From Endomicrobium sp. (GTDB lineage Bacteria > Elusimicrobiota > Endomicrobiia > Endomicrobiales > Endomicrobiaceae), in assembly GCA_031278115.1 (NCBI GenBank), contig JAITKZ010000061.1:1-10301 (forward strand): DNA of 10,301 nt, given 5' to 3'. The notes below the pieces were generated by a model that did not search any database, was not told the DNA's origin, and was given only the letters and a program-made list of their open reading frames with translations. The position numbers and the translations under genes were made by a program. This document shows, piece by piece, positions 1 through 8,069 of this stretch (positions within the stretch are counted from its first letter, which is position 1; each line of letters opens with the position of its first letter).

Positions 1-1
1 A

Positions 2-709
2 GATGTTATTAGAGCTTTTGCCGATATTTTTGCATGGCAAATGGACTTTCTTACAGACACCAGACAAGGAGATTCTTTTAAAATTGTATATGAAATTGAA
101 AATGTTAAAAAGAGAGAAACAAAATTATCTTCCAGAGTTATAGCAGCAGAATACAAAACCTCTTCAAACTCTTATAAAGCTTTCTATTTTAAAACAAAAA
201 ACGGAACAGAAGGCTACTTTGATGAAAAAGGAAAATCCGTAAAAAGCGCATTTTTAAAAGCGCCTCTTCAGTTTAGTAGGATAAGCTCATTTTTTACAGA
301 AAAGAGATTTCATCCTATTTTAAAAATAACAAGACCTCATCTTGGCATAGATTATGCCGCACCTTCAGGTACGCCAGTTTCATCCATTGGAGGCGGAATT
401 GTGCTGAAGGCTCATTACAGCGGCGGATTTGGAAACTTAGTCATTATAAAGCATGCCAACGGATACGAGACTTACTACGGACACTTATCAAAATATGCAA
501 AAGGAATAAAAGCTGGAAGTAAAGTAAAACAAGGACAAGTTATAGGATATGTAGGTATGACAGGTCTTGCTACGGGCCCGCATTTGGATTTTAGAATAAA
601 ACTTAACGGCAAATTCTTTGATTATCTTAAAATGAAACAGTCACCGTCTATCGCTCTTTCAGGCATAGACAAAATAAATTTTGAAAATAACATCAAGGAT
701 ATTTTTTAA
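2..709 (+). CDS. M23-family zinc metallopeptidase (LytM/MepM-like), 5'-truncated by the window edge
   Basis: Probable cell-wall endopeptidase that cuts peptide cross-links of peptidoglycan in the periplasm. The frame is open from base 2, and the 13 residues before the first ATG (position 41) continue the family's conserved stretch (AFADIFAWQMDFLTD, then GDSFKIVYE), the OapA/Csd3-like domain that precedes the catalytic domain. The true start therefore lies upstream of the window, and any signal peptide is out of view. Counting from the ATG at 41, the M23 domain spans about residues 85-195: HLGID (H100, D104) gives the first two metal ligands, YYGHLS holds H148, and GPHLDF holds H181. The second His of the usual HxH motif is Asp here (D183), and in LytM that position is a zinc ligand. 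I recall similar HLD[FY]R variants in related proteins, so this may be a subgroup trait rather than inactivation. The family is clear; the exact bond cut is not. Confidence 0.9.
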   Translation, partial: DVIRAFADIFAWQMDFLTDTRQGDSFKIVYEIENVKKRETKLSSRVIAAEYKTSSNSYKAFYFKTKNGTEGYFDEKGKSVKSAFLKAPLQFSRISSFFTEKRFHPILKITRPHLGIDYAAPSGTPVSSIGGGIVLKAHYSGGFGNLVIIKHANGYETYYGHLSKYAKGIKAGSKVKQGQVIGYVGMTGLATGPHLDFRIKLNGKFFDYLKMKQSPSIALSGIDKINFENNIKDIF

Positions 710-720
710 TTTTTAATATT

Positions 721-751
721 AATGTATAAGCGTATAAGCGTTTAATACATT
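721..751. repeat. Short inverted repeat with a tandem 8-mer in its loop, downstream of the M23 gene
   Basis: Arms AATGTAT (721-727) and ATACATT (745-751) are perfect reverse complements separated by 17 nt. The octamer GTATAAGC occurs twice in tandem (724-739), partly within the left arm and loop. The stem is all AT except one pair and no T-run follows, so it is at best a weak terminator or processing site for the M23 transcript. It could also be chance in AT-rich DNA. Confidence 0.3.
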
Positions 752-807
752 TATGCACGGCAATTCATGAACAGCTTTACAACAATTACTTATACCGTCG
801 TTGGCAA

Positions 808-836
808 TTGATTTTTATATTCTAGTTTGTTAAAAT
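808..836 (+). promoter_or_regulatory. Predicted sigma70-type promoter for the tRNA-Lys/tRNA-Leu transcript
   Basis: A -35-like TTGATT (808-813) and a -10-like TAAAAT (831-836) are separated by exactly 17 bp. They match 4/6 and 5/6 of the TTGACA and TATAAT consensus. A start near 843 would leave a leader of about 20 nt before tRNA-Lys at 862, typical for tRNA operons. This is prediction by motif only. Confidence 0.55.
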
Positions 837-861
837 CTCTCCATGTCAGGATGTGTTTAGA

Positions 862-934
862 GCGCTGCTAGCTCAATTGGTAGAGCAAACGACTCTTAAT
901 CGTTAGGTTATAGGTTCAATTCCTATGCAGCGCA
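862..934 (+). tRNA. tRNA-Lys (anticodon CTT)
   Basis: The 73-nt cloverleaf is complete. The acceptor stem pairs GCGCTGC (862-868) with GCAGCGC (927-933), discriminator A934. The D arm is GCTC/GAGC with loop AATTGGTA. The anticodon stem AACGA/TCGTT encloses loop CTCTTAA, placing CTT at positions 34-36 and so reading AAG. The T arm is ATAGG-TTCAATT-CCTAT. The 3' CCA is not encoded, so it must be added by the CCA-adding enzyme. tRNA-Leu follows 30 nt later, probably on the same transcript. Confidence 0.96.
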
Positions 935-964
935 TCTTTCTTTTTTAGTAAGCAATCACACAAA

Positions 965-1046
965 GCGGGCGTGGCGGAATTGGCAGACGCGTATGGCTTA
1001 GGACCATATACCGTAAGGTGTGGGGGTTCAAGTCCCTCCGCCCGCA
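965..1046 (+). tRNA. tRNA-Leu (anticodon TAG)
   Basis: This is an 82-nt class II tRNA. The acceptor stem pairs GCGGGCG (965-971) with CGCCCGC (1039-1045), discriminator A1046. The anticodon stem TATGG/CCATA encloses loop CTTAGGA, giving anticodon TAG, which reads CUA and probably other CUN codons. The long variable arm (pairing CC with GG around GTAA, about 1011-1018) is the leucine-type hallmark. The T arm is GGGGG-TTCAAGT-CCCTC with one G-T pair. CCA is not encoded. No terminator-like hairpin is visible before tig, which starts 95 nt downstream. Confidence 0.96.
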
Positions 1047-1141
1047 ATTCATTTAATATTAAAAATCAAAGACATAATGCTGTAAATATCGGGCTATTGT
1101 CATGGTAAGCAGTGTTGGTTTGATGCAAAGGGGAAAAGTAA

Positions 1142-2470
1142 ATGGTTAAGTCAACAAAAGCAATTGATTTTAAATCGTCTGTTATCAATAAAAAATCTTG
1201 TTCAATAGCTATGGAAGTGGATGTCCCTGAAAGTGTTGTTTCAAAAGAAATTGAGTCCGCATTTTGCCAAATACAAAAGCAGGCTAAAATAGACGGGTTT
1301 AGACAAGGCAAAGTTCCCATGGAAGTGGTTAAAAAGAAATTTGCTCAAGAAGCTAAGGGCAGAGCTGTGGAGAACGCCATAAGAGGAACTGTCATGGATG
1401 CTCTTGATAAAGAATCTTTTGTTCCTTTTGATTTTCCAGTAGTTGACGAATTAAATTATGAAGTGGGACAAAATTTAAAATATCGTTTTAGTGCCGAGTC
1501 TCATCCTAAAGTTGAAGTAAAGGATTATAAAAATATTCCCGTCAAAAAAGAAATTTTTAAAGTTACGGATAAAAGTTTAGAGCAAAGCCTAGATGCTCTA
1601 AGAGAAAGAAATGCGAGGATTGTTCCATCTAAAACTGGCATTGTTTCAGAGGAAAGTTTGGTTCTGGTAGATTACGACGCATTTGATGCTGATGGTAAGG
1701 CTTTGTCTGAAATTTCTGTTAAGGGAAATATGCTTGACTTAGGTTCTGAAAATACTCTTAAAGGATTTAAAATTGCTTTGAAAGGATCAAAAGTCGCAGA
1801 AGAAAAAGAAGCTAAAATTGAATATCCTTTAGATTATCCAAATAAAACATTAGCTGGCAAAACTGTAATGTTTAAGATAAAAATTAATGAAATAAAAGAA
1901 AAAGAGCTTCCTGAACTTAACAACGATTTTGCAAAAGATATGGGTACGGAAAATCTTGAAGATTTGAAGACGAAAATTAAAGAAACTATAGAAGCTGAAG
2001 AAACGCGCAGACAAAATATGGATGTTGAAAGGCAAATTATTGATTACTTGGTTGAAAAAAATAAATTTGACGTCCCTCAGTCTTTGGTTGAACAACAGAA
2101 AAAGACTCTAGTTGAAAGAATGAAGAGTTATATGCAAAATCAAGGCAGCTCTAAAGAGCATATTGAAAAACAAGTGGAACTCGGAGATGCAAAGTTTAAG
2201 GAAGAAGCGGAAAAAAATGTAAGACTCTCTTATATTTTAAACTCAGTATATGCAAAAGAAAACTTGACTGTAACCGATGCGGATATTGAAGCGGAAAAAA
2301 ATAAAATGAAGTCTTCAAATCCGGGAAGAGAATCTTCTGTTGATAAATATTTTGAAGAGAAAAAAGAGAACATAATGTTATCTTTAAAAGAAGAAAAACT
2401 TTTTGGATTTCTCCTTAAGAATGTAAAGGTTGATGTAGAAGAAAAGGACATGCCTTTGAAGAAAAACTAG
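1142..2470 (+). CDS. tig: Trigger factor, ribosome-associated chaperone and peptidyl-prolyl isomerase
   Basis: Cytosolic chaperone that docks at the ribosomal exit tunnel beside protein L23 and shields nascent chains. The 442 residues match the usual family length. The N-terminal ribosome-binding domain carries the signature GFRQGKVP at residues 52-59. A FKBP-type PPIase domain covers about 160-255 (LVDYDAFDADG, then LKGFKIALKG and YPLDYPNKTLAGK). The rest is the charged, helical SurA-like C-terminal domain that forms the chaperone cradle. The start is supported by the Shine-Dalgarno AAAGGGG (1127-1133) 8 nt before the ATG. The N-terminus is a few residues longer than in many homologues. The gene heads a tig-clpP-clpX-lon order that is common across bacteria. 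Its transcription may read through from the tRNA promoter, since I found no convincing promoter of its own. Confidence 0.96.
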   Translation: MVKSTKAIDFKSSVINKKSCSIAMEVDVPESVVSKEIESAFCQIQKQAKIDGFRQGKVPMEVVKKKFAQEAKGRAVENAIRGTVMDALDKESFVPFDFPVVDELNYEVGQNLKYRFSAESHPKVEVKDYKNIPVKKEIFKVTDKSLEQSLDALRERNARIVPSKTGIVSEESLVLVDYDAFDADGKALSEISVKGNMLDLGSENTLKGFKIALKGSKVAEEKEAKIEYPLDYPNKTLAGKTVMFKIKINEIKEKELPELNNDFAKDMGTENLEDLKTKIKETIEAEETRRQNMDVERQIIDYLVEKNKFDVPQSLVEQQKKTLVERMKSYMQNQGSSKEHIEKQVELGDAKFKEEAEKNVRLSYILNSVYAKENLTVTDADIEAEKNKMKSSNPGRESSVDKYFEEKKENIMLSLKEEKLFGFLLKNVKVDVEEKDMPLKKN

Positions 2471-2497
2471 CACGGTACGGTACTATCTATCTTTGTC

Positions 2498-2519
2498 ACA
2501 CTGCGCGAAGTCGCAGTGT
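2498..2519. repeat. Perfect 8-bp stem-loop in the tig-clpP gap, possible dispersed palindromic (REP-like) element
   Basis: Arms ACACTGCG (2498-2505) and CGCAGTGT (2512-2519) pair perfectly around the loop CGAAGT. The element is noticeably GC-richer than the DNA around it. There is no T-run after it, so it is not a standard intrinsic terminator. It lies 27 bp after the tig stop codon, where it could protect the tig 3' end or lower read-through into clpP. The form CACTG-CGAAGTCG-CAGTG resembles small intergenic palindromes scattered in many bacterial genomes. Only this copy is visible here. Confidence 0.6.
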
Positions 2520-2601
2520 CTATGTGGTTTGGATCTGGCTACTTGGATGTTTAACGACTTGCACAAGATTACTATAGAAGCGAAAGTTTGTTGAGTTGTC
2601 T

Positions 2602-2608
2602 GGAGGAG
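2602..2608 (+). promoter_or_regulatory. Shine-Dalgarno sequence that fixes the clpP start
   Basis: GGAGGAG lies immediately before the ATG at 2611. An upstream in-frame TTG (2596) would put this ribosome binding site inside the coding region and add five residues unlike any ClpP N-terminus. The ATG at 2611 is therefore the better start. The spacing is short (2-4 nt depending on pairing register). Confidence 0.75.
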
Positions 2609-2610
2609 TA

Positions 2611-3219
2611 ATGCCATCACTAATACCTACGGTTATAGAAAGATGGAGTCAAGGCGCGGCTGTAACATACGATTTGTACTCAAGATTACTTAAGGATAGA
2701 ATCATTTTTGTCGGCGGATCAGATGGTGCGATTGCTACTGATTCAGCCAATGTCTTAATAGCTCAGCTTTTATATTTGGATTCAGAAGATACCGGTAAAG
2801 ATATAAGTTTATACATAAATTCACCTGGAGGCATGGTCACCGCAGGTCTTGCAGTATACGACACCATGCAATTTATAAAAAGTCCGATAACTACAATTTG
2901 TATGGGCATGGCTATGTCTTTTGGAGCGGTTCTTCTTGCCGCTGGCACGAAAGGCAAGCGGTATGCTTTAACTCACTCACGCATCATGATACACCAGCCT
3001 TTGATTTATGGTGGCGGTTTATCTGGTACTGTTTCTGACATAGACATAGAAACCAAAGAACTGGTCTCAACTAAACAAAAACTTTCTGAAATACTTTCAA
3101 AACACACGGGAAGATCTATGGAACAGGTCTTAAAAGATACAGACAGAAACTTCTATATGTCGGCTCAAGAAGCAAAAGATTATGGGCTTATAGATGAAGT
3201 AATAGTAAGCTTAAAATAA
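2611..3219 (+). CDS. clpP: ATP-dependent Clp protease proteolytic subunit ClpP, with Asn at the catalytic Asp position
   Basis: Serine peptidase that assembles into two stacked heptamers and degrades proteins unfolded by ClpX in the cytosol. The 202 residues match the family, and the N-terminus (PSLIPTVIERW, then YSRLLKDRIIF) is typical. The nucleophile is S103 in GMAMSFGA and the general base is H128 in IMIHQP. Aligning by eye with E. coli ClpP (mature S97, H122, D171; motif DTERD), the third triad residue falls on N180 in DTDRN (codon AAC, 3148-3150). Between His and that position there are three extra residues in a Gly-rich segment (IYGGGLSG) near the handle. Asn at this site is known in Listeria ClpP1, which is weakly active alone, so the protein may still work or may need a partner. 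There is no sign of decay. clpX follows after 18 bases, so the two subunits are co-expressed. Confidence 0.96.
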   Translation: MPSLIPTVIERWSQGAAVTYDLYSRLLKDRIIFVGGSDGAIATDSANVLIAQLLYLDSEDTGKDISLYINSPGGMVTAGLAVYDTMQFIKSPITTICMGMAMSFGAVLLAAGTKGKRYALTHSRIMIHQPLIYGGGLSGTVSDIDIETKELVSTKQKLSEILSKHTGRSMEQVLKDTDRNFYMSAQEAKDYGLIDEVIVSLK

Positions 3220-3237
3220 TCGTGTATAAGAGGTAGA

Positions 3238-4488
3238 ATGGAAAATAATTTCACAAATATTAAGCAATGCATGTTTTGCGGAAAAATTTACCCACAGAGA
3301 CTTGTTGGTGGGAATGGAGTTTATCTTTGTGAGGATTGCGCTAAGAATGCCGTAGAATTGTTTAGCGATTTTAATAAAAAAGAATCTAAGGCTTCAGAAT
3401 TCAAACTTTTAAAACCTGATGAAATAAAGAAAACTCTTGATTCGTATGTTTTAGGTCAAGATCACGCAAAAAAGACTTTGTCTGTTGCGGTGTACAATCA
3501 CTATAAAAGATTGGAAACTTCTGTAACTAAGACAAAAGACGATGTTGAACTCCAAAAATCTAATGTCTTACTTATCGGTAATACTGGAACTGGTAAAACT
3601 CTTTTAGCTCAAACTTTAGCAAAGATTCTCAATGTGCCTTTTGCTATTGTTGACGCTACGAGTTTAACGGAAGCCGGCTATGTCGGTGAAGATGTTGAAA
3701 ATATATTGTTAAGGCTCATTCAGAACGCGGAAATGGATGTTAAGCGCGCTGAAAGGGGTATTATTTACATAGATGAAATAGACAAAATTTCTAGAAAGAG
3801 CGATACTCCGTCTATCACAAGAGATGTTTCTGGCGAGGGCGTGCAACAGGCTCTTTTAAAAATATTAGAAGGAACCATTGGGAATGTCCCTCCTCAAGGT
3901 GGAAGAAAACACCCGCAGCAAGAATATATAAAGATAGATACTACTAATATTCTCTTCATATGTGGTGGAGCTTTTGACGGGCTTGAAAAGACAATAGAAA
4001 CCAGGCTTTCAAAAAAGACTTTAGGTTTTGTAAAAGATTCTTCTAACAATGAAGATGCAGCTAAGAATACTGACTCTATCCTTTCAAAAGTTGAAAGCCA
4101 AGATTTAATAAAATTTGGACTTATACCTGAATTTATAGGTAGGCTCCCTGTTGTTTCAACTCTAAAACATTTGACTGTATCCGACTTGGTTCATATTTTA
4201 ACCGAACCTAAAAATGCTTTGATAAAGCAATATAAGAAGATGTTTCAGTTTGAAAATGTTGAATTAGAATTTGAAAGAGAAGCTTTGGATAAGATAGCAC
4301 AAGAGGCTATAAAGAAAGGTTCAGGAGCAAGAGGCTTAAGGTCTATAATAGAAGGAATTTTGCTTAACGCTATGTATGACATTCCCGGAGATTCGTCAGT
4401 TATAAAGTGTATAGTAACGGCTGATGCTGTTGTTGCAAAGAATGGAAGTCTGAAATTTGTGTATAAAGACACAAAGGAGACTGCATGA
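3238..4488 (+). CDS. clpX: ClpX, AAA+ unfoldase subunit of the ClpXP protease
   Basis: Hexameric ATPase that recognises tagged or adaptor-delivered proteins, unfolds them and threads them into ClpP. It has 416 residues. The N-terminal zinc-binding domain has C11-x2-C14 and C31-x2-C34; the spacer between the pairs is 16 residues against 18 in E. coli. Walker A is GNTGTGKT (114-121), the pore-1 loop is GYVG (147-150), Walker B is IIYIDE (175-180), the RKH loop is at 223-225, and the ClpP-docking tripeptide is LGF (262-264, matching the IGF/LGF loop). [11 protein letters not shown] (295-305) and sensor 2 GARGLR (363-368) complete the AAA+ set. All catalytic motifs look intact. The start has SD AAGAGG at 3228-3233, four bases before the ATG. 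The stop overlaps the lon start as ATGA (4485-4488), which suggests translational coupling. Confidence 0.97.
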   Translation: MENNFTNIKQCMFCGKIYPQRLVGGNGVYLCEDCAKNAVELFSDFNKKESKASEFKLLKPDEIKKTLDSYVLGQDHAKKTLSVAVYNHYKRLETSVTKTKDDVELQKSNVLLIGNTGTGKTLLAQTLAKILNVPFAIVDATSLTEAGYVGEDVENILLRLIQNAEMDVKRAERGIIYIDEIDKISRKSDTPSITRDVSGEGVQQALLKILEGTIGNVPPQGGRKHPQQEYIKIDTTNILFICGGAFDGLEKTIETRLSKKTLGFVKDSSNNEDAAKNTDSILSKVESQDLIKFGLIPEFIGRLPVVSTLKHLTVSDLVHILTEPKNALIKQYKKMFQFENVELEFEREALDKIAQEAIKKGSGARGLRSIIEGILLNAMYDIPGDSSVIKCIVTADAVVAKNGSLKFVYKDTKETA

Positions 4489-6893
4489 GCAGCGAATTAG
4501 ATAGATTTAACGAAAGTCTAAAAATTCCCGACGCGCTTCCTCTTCTTCCCGTTAGAGATATTGTTTTGTATCCTGCGATGGTTTTGCCACTTGCCGTGGG
4601 TAGGGAAAGGTCTATCAGGGCATTGGAAGAGTCCATGTCCACAAACAGACTTATTTTTATTGCAACGCAAAAAAATGTTCAAGTTGAAGATCCATCTCCT
4701 GATGATATATATGCCATTGGAGCTGTATGCGAAGTTCTTCAGATATTAAAAATGCCGGACGGAACGTTAAAAGCTCTTGTAGAGGGAATATGCAGAGCGC
4801 AGTGGACGGATTTTAAATTGAGCGACAAAGGATATATTGAAGTAGGTATAAAAACTTTTGATGAGAGGGTTGAAAAAACGCCCGAGGCTGAAGCAATCAT
4901 GAGGCGCTCAATTTCCCTTTTTGAGCAGTATGTAAAATTAAATCCCAGAATGCCTATGGAGATTTCAGCTTCTGTAAGCAATATTTCTGATCCTGCAAGA
5001 CTTGCAGATACTATAGCGTCACATTTGGCTATTAAAAACAGCGATAAACAGATAGTTTTGGTGCTTGTAAATCCTATAGAGCGTTTAGAAAAAATAATAC
5101 AGATATTAAATTCTGAAATAGAAATACTAAATATTGAAAGACGCATTCAAAACAGGGTTAGGAATCAGATAGAAAAGACTCAGAAAGAATATTATTTAAC
5201 TGAGCAGATGAAAGCTATTCAGAAAGAACTTAAACAAAAGGATGACGTTCAAAAAGATGTAGACGAGCTTAAAGAGAAGTTAAACAAGGCAAAAATGCCT
5301 CAAGTAGCTAGAGATGCTGCAGAAAAAGAAATGGCAAGGCTTGAAAAGATGATGCCTATGTCTCCAGAAGCCACCGTTATAAGGACATACATTGAATGGA
5401 TTTTGGACTTGCCTTGGGAAACGTCTACACCCGATAATTTAGATCTAAAAAGAGCAAAAGAAATTTTGGATCAAGATCATTATGGACTTGAAAAAGTTAA
5501 AGATAGAGTTTTAGAATATCTTGCTGTTTTATCCAGAGTGAAAAAAATTAAAGGACCAGTACTTTGTTTTATTGGACCTCCGGGCGTAGGCAAAACATCA
5601 ATAGCAAAGTCTGTTGCAAAAAGCTTAGGCAGAAACTTTGTAAGAATTTCTATGGGCGGAATTAGGGACGAAGCTGAAATAAAGGGACACAGACGTACCT
5701 ACATAGGTTCTATGCCAGGAAAGATTATACAATCAATAAAAAAAGCTAGATCAAACAATCCGGTATTTATTCTTGACGAAATAGACAAGATGGGTTCCGA
5801 CTGGCGAGGCGATCCATCTGCTGCTTTGCTTGAAGTGTTGGATCCAGAGCAGAATTATGCTTTTGGCGACCATTATCTTGATGTTGATTTTGATTTGTCA
5901 AATGTTATGTTTATAACTACCGCAAATTCTCTAAGCACTATTCCTAATACCTTGTTAGACAGGCTTGAGCTTATAAGATTTTCCGGATATACGGATAAAG
6001 AAAAACTTTATATAGCTAAATATTTTATAATACCCAGACAATTAAAAGACCATGGATTAACCTCTCAAGAACTTATCTTGGCAGAAAATACTCTTGAAGC
6101 AGTTATAAAAAATTATACACATGAAGCGGGTGTTCGCAATTTAACAAGGGAAATTGCAAGCCTTTGTAGAAAAGTCGCTAAAGAACTAGAGCTTGATAAG
6201 AATTTAAAATCTATAACTATTACGCCCGAAAATTTGAATAAATATTTGGGTATTGCTCATTATGAAAGGGAAAGAATCTCAGAAAATGATATAGGCGTTG
6301 TTACTGGTCTTGCGTGGACCGAAGTCGGTGGTGAAATTCTTACTATAGAAGTAAACAAGATGAAAGGTAAGGGTTCTTTATTATTGACGGGCAAACTTGG
6401 CGATGTTATGAAAGAGTCAGCTCAAGCTGCTTTGTCTTATCTAAGAGCTTCATCGTTGAAACTCGGCATAGATGAAAAGATATTTTCAAGTACAGACTTC
6501 CATGTACACGTTCCAGAAGGCGCTGTTCCAAAAGATGGTCCAAGTGCTGGTATTGCATTAGTTACAGCTCTTACATCTGTGTGTATGGATGAACCTGTAA
6601 AGAAACAAATAGCAATGACTGGAGAAGTAACACTTAGAGGAAGAGTTCTTGGTATTGGTGGACTTAAAGAAAAAGCTCTTGCTGCTTATCGCGAAGGTAT
6701 AAGTACAGTATTGTTCCCAGACAGCAATAAAAAAGATTTAGTTGATATTCCTGAGGAAGTTAGAAATAAAATTAAGATGGTTCCTGTTTCTCATATGGAC
6801 GAAGTTATATCTTTAACCATAGAAAAATCTCCTGAAAATAAAAATAAAGGGAAGAGTTCCAAAAAACAAAAGAAAGGAGTAGGCAAAAAATGA
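4485..6893 (+). CDS. lon: Lon, ATP-dependent serine protease (LonA type)
   Basis: Single-chain AAA+ protease that degrades misfolded and short-lived regulatory proteins in the cytosol. The 802 residues match LonA. The N-terminal substrate-binding domain opens with [13 protein letters not shown] (19-31). A coiled-coil-prone charged stretch runs about 200-290. Walker A is GPPGVGKT (364-371) and Walker B is VFILDEID (427-434). The protease domain carries PKDGPSAG with nucleophile S687 and GLKEKALAA with K730; their 43-residue spacing equals E. coli S679-K722, so the Ser-Lys dyad is intact. The last 20 or so residues are a Lys-rich tail outside the folded domains. Translation starts at the ATGA overlap with clpX, with SD AAGGAG at 4474-4479. 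Its own stop overlaps the next start, again as ATGA. Confidence 0.97.
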   Translation: MSSELDRFNESLKIPDALPLLPVRDIVLYPAMVLPLAVGRERSIRALEESMSTNRLIFIATQKNVQVEDPSPDDIYAIGAVCEVLQILKMPDGTLKALVEGICRAQWTDFKLSDKGYIEVGIKTFDERVEKTPEAEAIMRRSISLFEQYVKLNPRMPMEISASVSNISDPARLADTIASHLAIKNSDKQIVLVLVNPIERLEKIIQILNSEIEILNIERRIQNRVRNQIEKTQKEYYLTEQMKAIQKELKQKDDVQKDVDELKEKLNKAKMPQVARDAAEKEMARLEKMMPMSPEATVIRTYIEWILDLPWETSTPDNLDLKRAKEILDQDHYGLEKVKDRVLEYLAVLSRVKKIKGPVLCFIGPPGVGKTSIAKSVAKSLGRNFVRISMGGIRDEAEIKGHRRTYIGSMPGKIIQSIKKARSNNPVFILDEIDKMGSDWRGDPSAALLEVLDPEQNYAFGDHYLDVDFDLSNVMFITTANSLSTIPNTLLDRLELIRFSGYTDKEKLYIAKYFIIPRQLKDHGLTSQELILAENTLEAVIKNYTHEAGVRNLTREIASLCRKVAKELELDKNLKSITITPENLNKYLGIAHYERERISENDIGVVTGLAWTEVGGEILTIEVNKMKGKGSLLLTGKLGDVMKESAQAALSYLRASSLKLGIDEKIFSSTDFHVHVPEGAVPKDGPSAGIALVTALTSVCMDEPVKKQIAMTGEVTLRGRVLGIGGLKEKALAAYREGISTVLFPDSNKKDLVDIPEEVRNKIKMVPVSHMDEVISLTIEKSPENKNKGKSSKKQKKGVGKK

Positions 6894-8023
6894 AAAAACA
6901 TTATCTTTTAACTCCCGGTCCTACACCAATTCCTCCGGAAGTCGCCTTAAAAGAAGCTTTGCCTATACTCCATCACAGAACAAATGAGTTTGCGGCGATT
7001 TACAAGGATGTTGTTGAAGGGTTAAAGTATGTTTTTCAAACAAAAAATGAGGTGTACACTGTTGCTTCTTCAGGTACGGGTGCAATGGAAATTGCTGTAA
7101 CAAATCTTTTAAGTCCGGGTGATGAAATTATAGTAGCAAGTTGCGGAAACTTTGGCGATAGATGGATAAAAATAGCAGAAGGATATGGGGCAAAAGTTAT
7201 ATCTGCTTCAGTAGAATGGGGGAAAGTAGTTAAGCCTGTAGAGATAGAAAAAGCTTTAAAAGCAAATCCAAATATTAAAGCTGTATATACCACATTTACA
7301 GAAACTTCCACAGGAGTCGTAAATGATATTAAAGCTATCGGTGAGATAGTTTCAAAAACCAATGCAGTTTTAGTTGTAGATGCTATTTCTGGTCTTGCAG
7401 GGCAGGAATTTAGAACTGATGATTGGAAAGTAGATGTAGTGGTATCAGGTTCTCAAAAAGGATTTATGCTTGCTCCGGGACTTGCATTTATAACATTAAG
7501 TGATAAAGCTTGGAAGCTGACAGATTCTTCAAAAGTTCCAAAATTTTATTTTGACATTAAGAAATATAAAAAATCATATGCAACTAACGAAACTCCTTTT
7601 ACTCCTCCAGTAACTCTTATTGTTGCTCTTCAAGAGTCTCTAAGGCTTATTAGAGAGAGAGGCTTGGAAAATATGTGGAATGATTACAAACTTCTTGCAA
7701 AAGCGGCAAGAGCTGGTATGAAAGCTTTAGGTCTTAAACTTTTCGGAGAAGTTCCGTGCGATGTTGTTACAAGCGCTAGTGTTCCTGTTGAAATTGGAGG
7801 GAAGATAGTTAAAACTTTAAGAGAAAAATATGGGGTGTCAATAGCTGGTGGACAGGGCGATTTAAAAAGCAAAATTATAAGATTTGCTCACATGGGTTAC
7901 ATAGGAAAAGCCGATTTACTTGTAGGTTTTGCATGTCTTGAAATGGTTCTTAGTGAACTTGGTGTAAATATTGAAAAGGGTAAGGCTGCAGCTGCTGCTG
8001 AAGAGGAGTTATTGAAAGCGTAA
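6890..8023 (+). CDS. Class V PLP aminotransferase (alanine-glyoxylate / serine-pyruvate type), probable phosphoserine aminotransferase role
   Basis: Fold-type I PLP enzyme of the serine-pyruvate/alanine-glyoxylate aminotransferase group (COG0075-like), 377 residues. The N-terminus LLTPGPTPIPPEV is the family hallmark. SGTGAME (61-67) binds the cofactor phosphate, D164 in VVDAISG contacts the pyridine nitrogen, and the Schiff-base lysine is K190 in SGSQKG. R331 in IRFAHMG should bind the substrate carboxylate. The start overlaps the lon stop by ATGA and has SD AAGGAG 10 nt upstream. serA follows 46 bp later. A related archaeal class V enzyme, MJ0959 of Methanocaldococcus, makes phosphoserine, so I infer that this one supplies the SerC step to the neighbouring SerA. 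Glyoxylate or pyruvate transamination remains possible. The C-terminus ends in an Ala/Glu-rich tail. Confidence 0.88.
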   Translation: MKKHYLLTPGPTPIPPEVALKEALPILHHRTNEFAAIYKDVVEGLKYVFQTKNEVYTVASSGTGAMEIAVTNLLSPGDEIIVASCGNFGDRWIKIAEGYGAKVISASVEWGKVVKPVEIEKALKANPNIKAVYTTFTETSTGVVNDIKAIGEIVSKTNAVLVVDAISGLAGQEFRTDDWKVDVVVSGSQKGFMLAPGLAFITLSDKAWKLTDSSKVPKFYFDIKKYKKSYATNETPFTPPVTLIVALQESLRLIRERGLENMWNDYKLLAKAARAGMKALGLKLFGEVPCDVVTSASVPVEIGGKIVKTLREKYGVSIAGGQGDLKSKIIRFAHMGYIGKADLLVGFACLEMVLSELGVNIEKGKAAAAAEEELLKA

Positions 8024-8054
8024 TATTTGATATTTGAAACTGCAAAAATGCAAA

Positions 8055-8066
8055 AAAGGGACAGGA
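8055..8066 (+). promoter_or_regulatory. Ribosome binding region that decides the serA start
   Basis: AAAGGG (8055-8060) and AGGA (8063-8066) precede the ATG at 8070. An in-frame TTG at 8034 would place both inside the gene and add a Lys/Cys-rich leader unlike SerA. The ATG at 8070 starts directly with the usual MYKILM opening of the family, so it is preferred. Confidence 0.7.
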
Positions 8067-8069
8067 AAA

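Noticed and set aside
718..819. Minus-strand open stretch of about 33 codons upstream of the tRNA promoter (includes AVHELPCINV).
   Set aside because: It has no clear start or ribosome binding site and no family I recognise; I could not separate it from chance, unlike the pyrG relic.
1048..1078. Possible tig promoter with -10-like CATAAT (1073-1078).
   Set aside because: No acceptable -35 lies at 16-18 bp; the best hexamers match poorly.
2529..2575. Possible clpP promoter elements (TTGGAT repeated at 2529 and 2543; TACTAT at 2570).
   Set aside because: The spacings do not fit a sigma70 promoter, and no heat-shock sigma, CIRCE or CtsR-like site could be made out.
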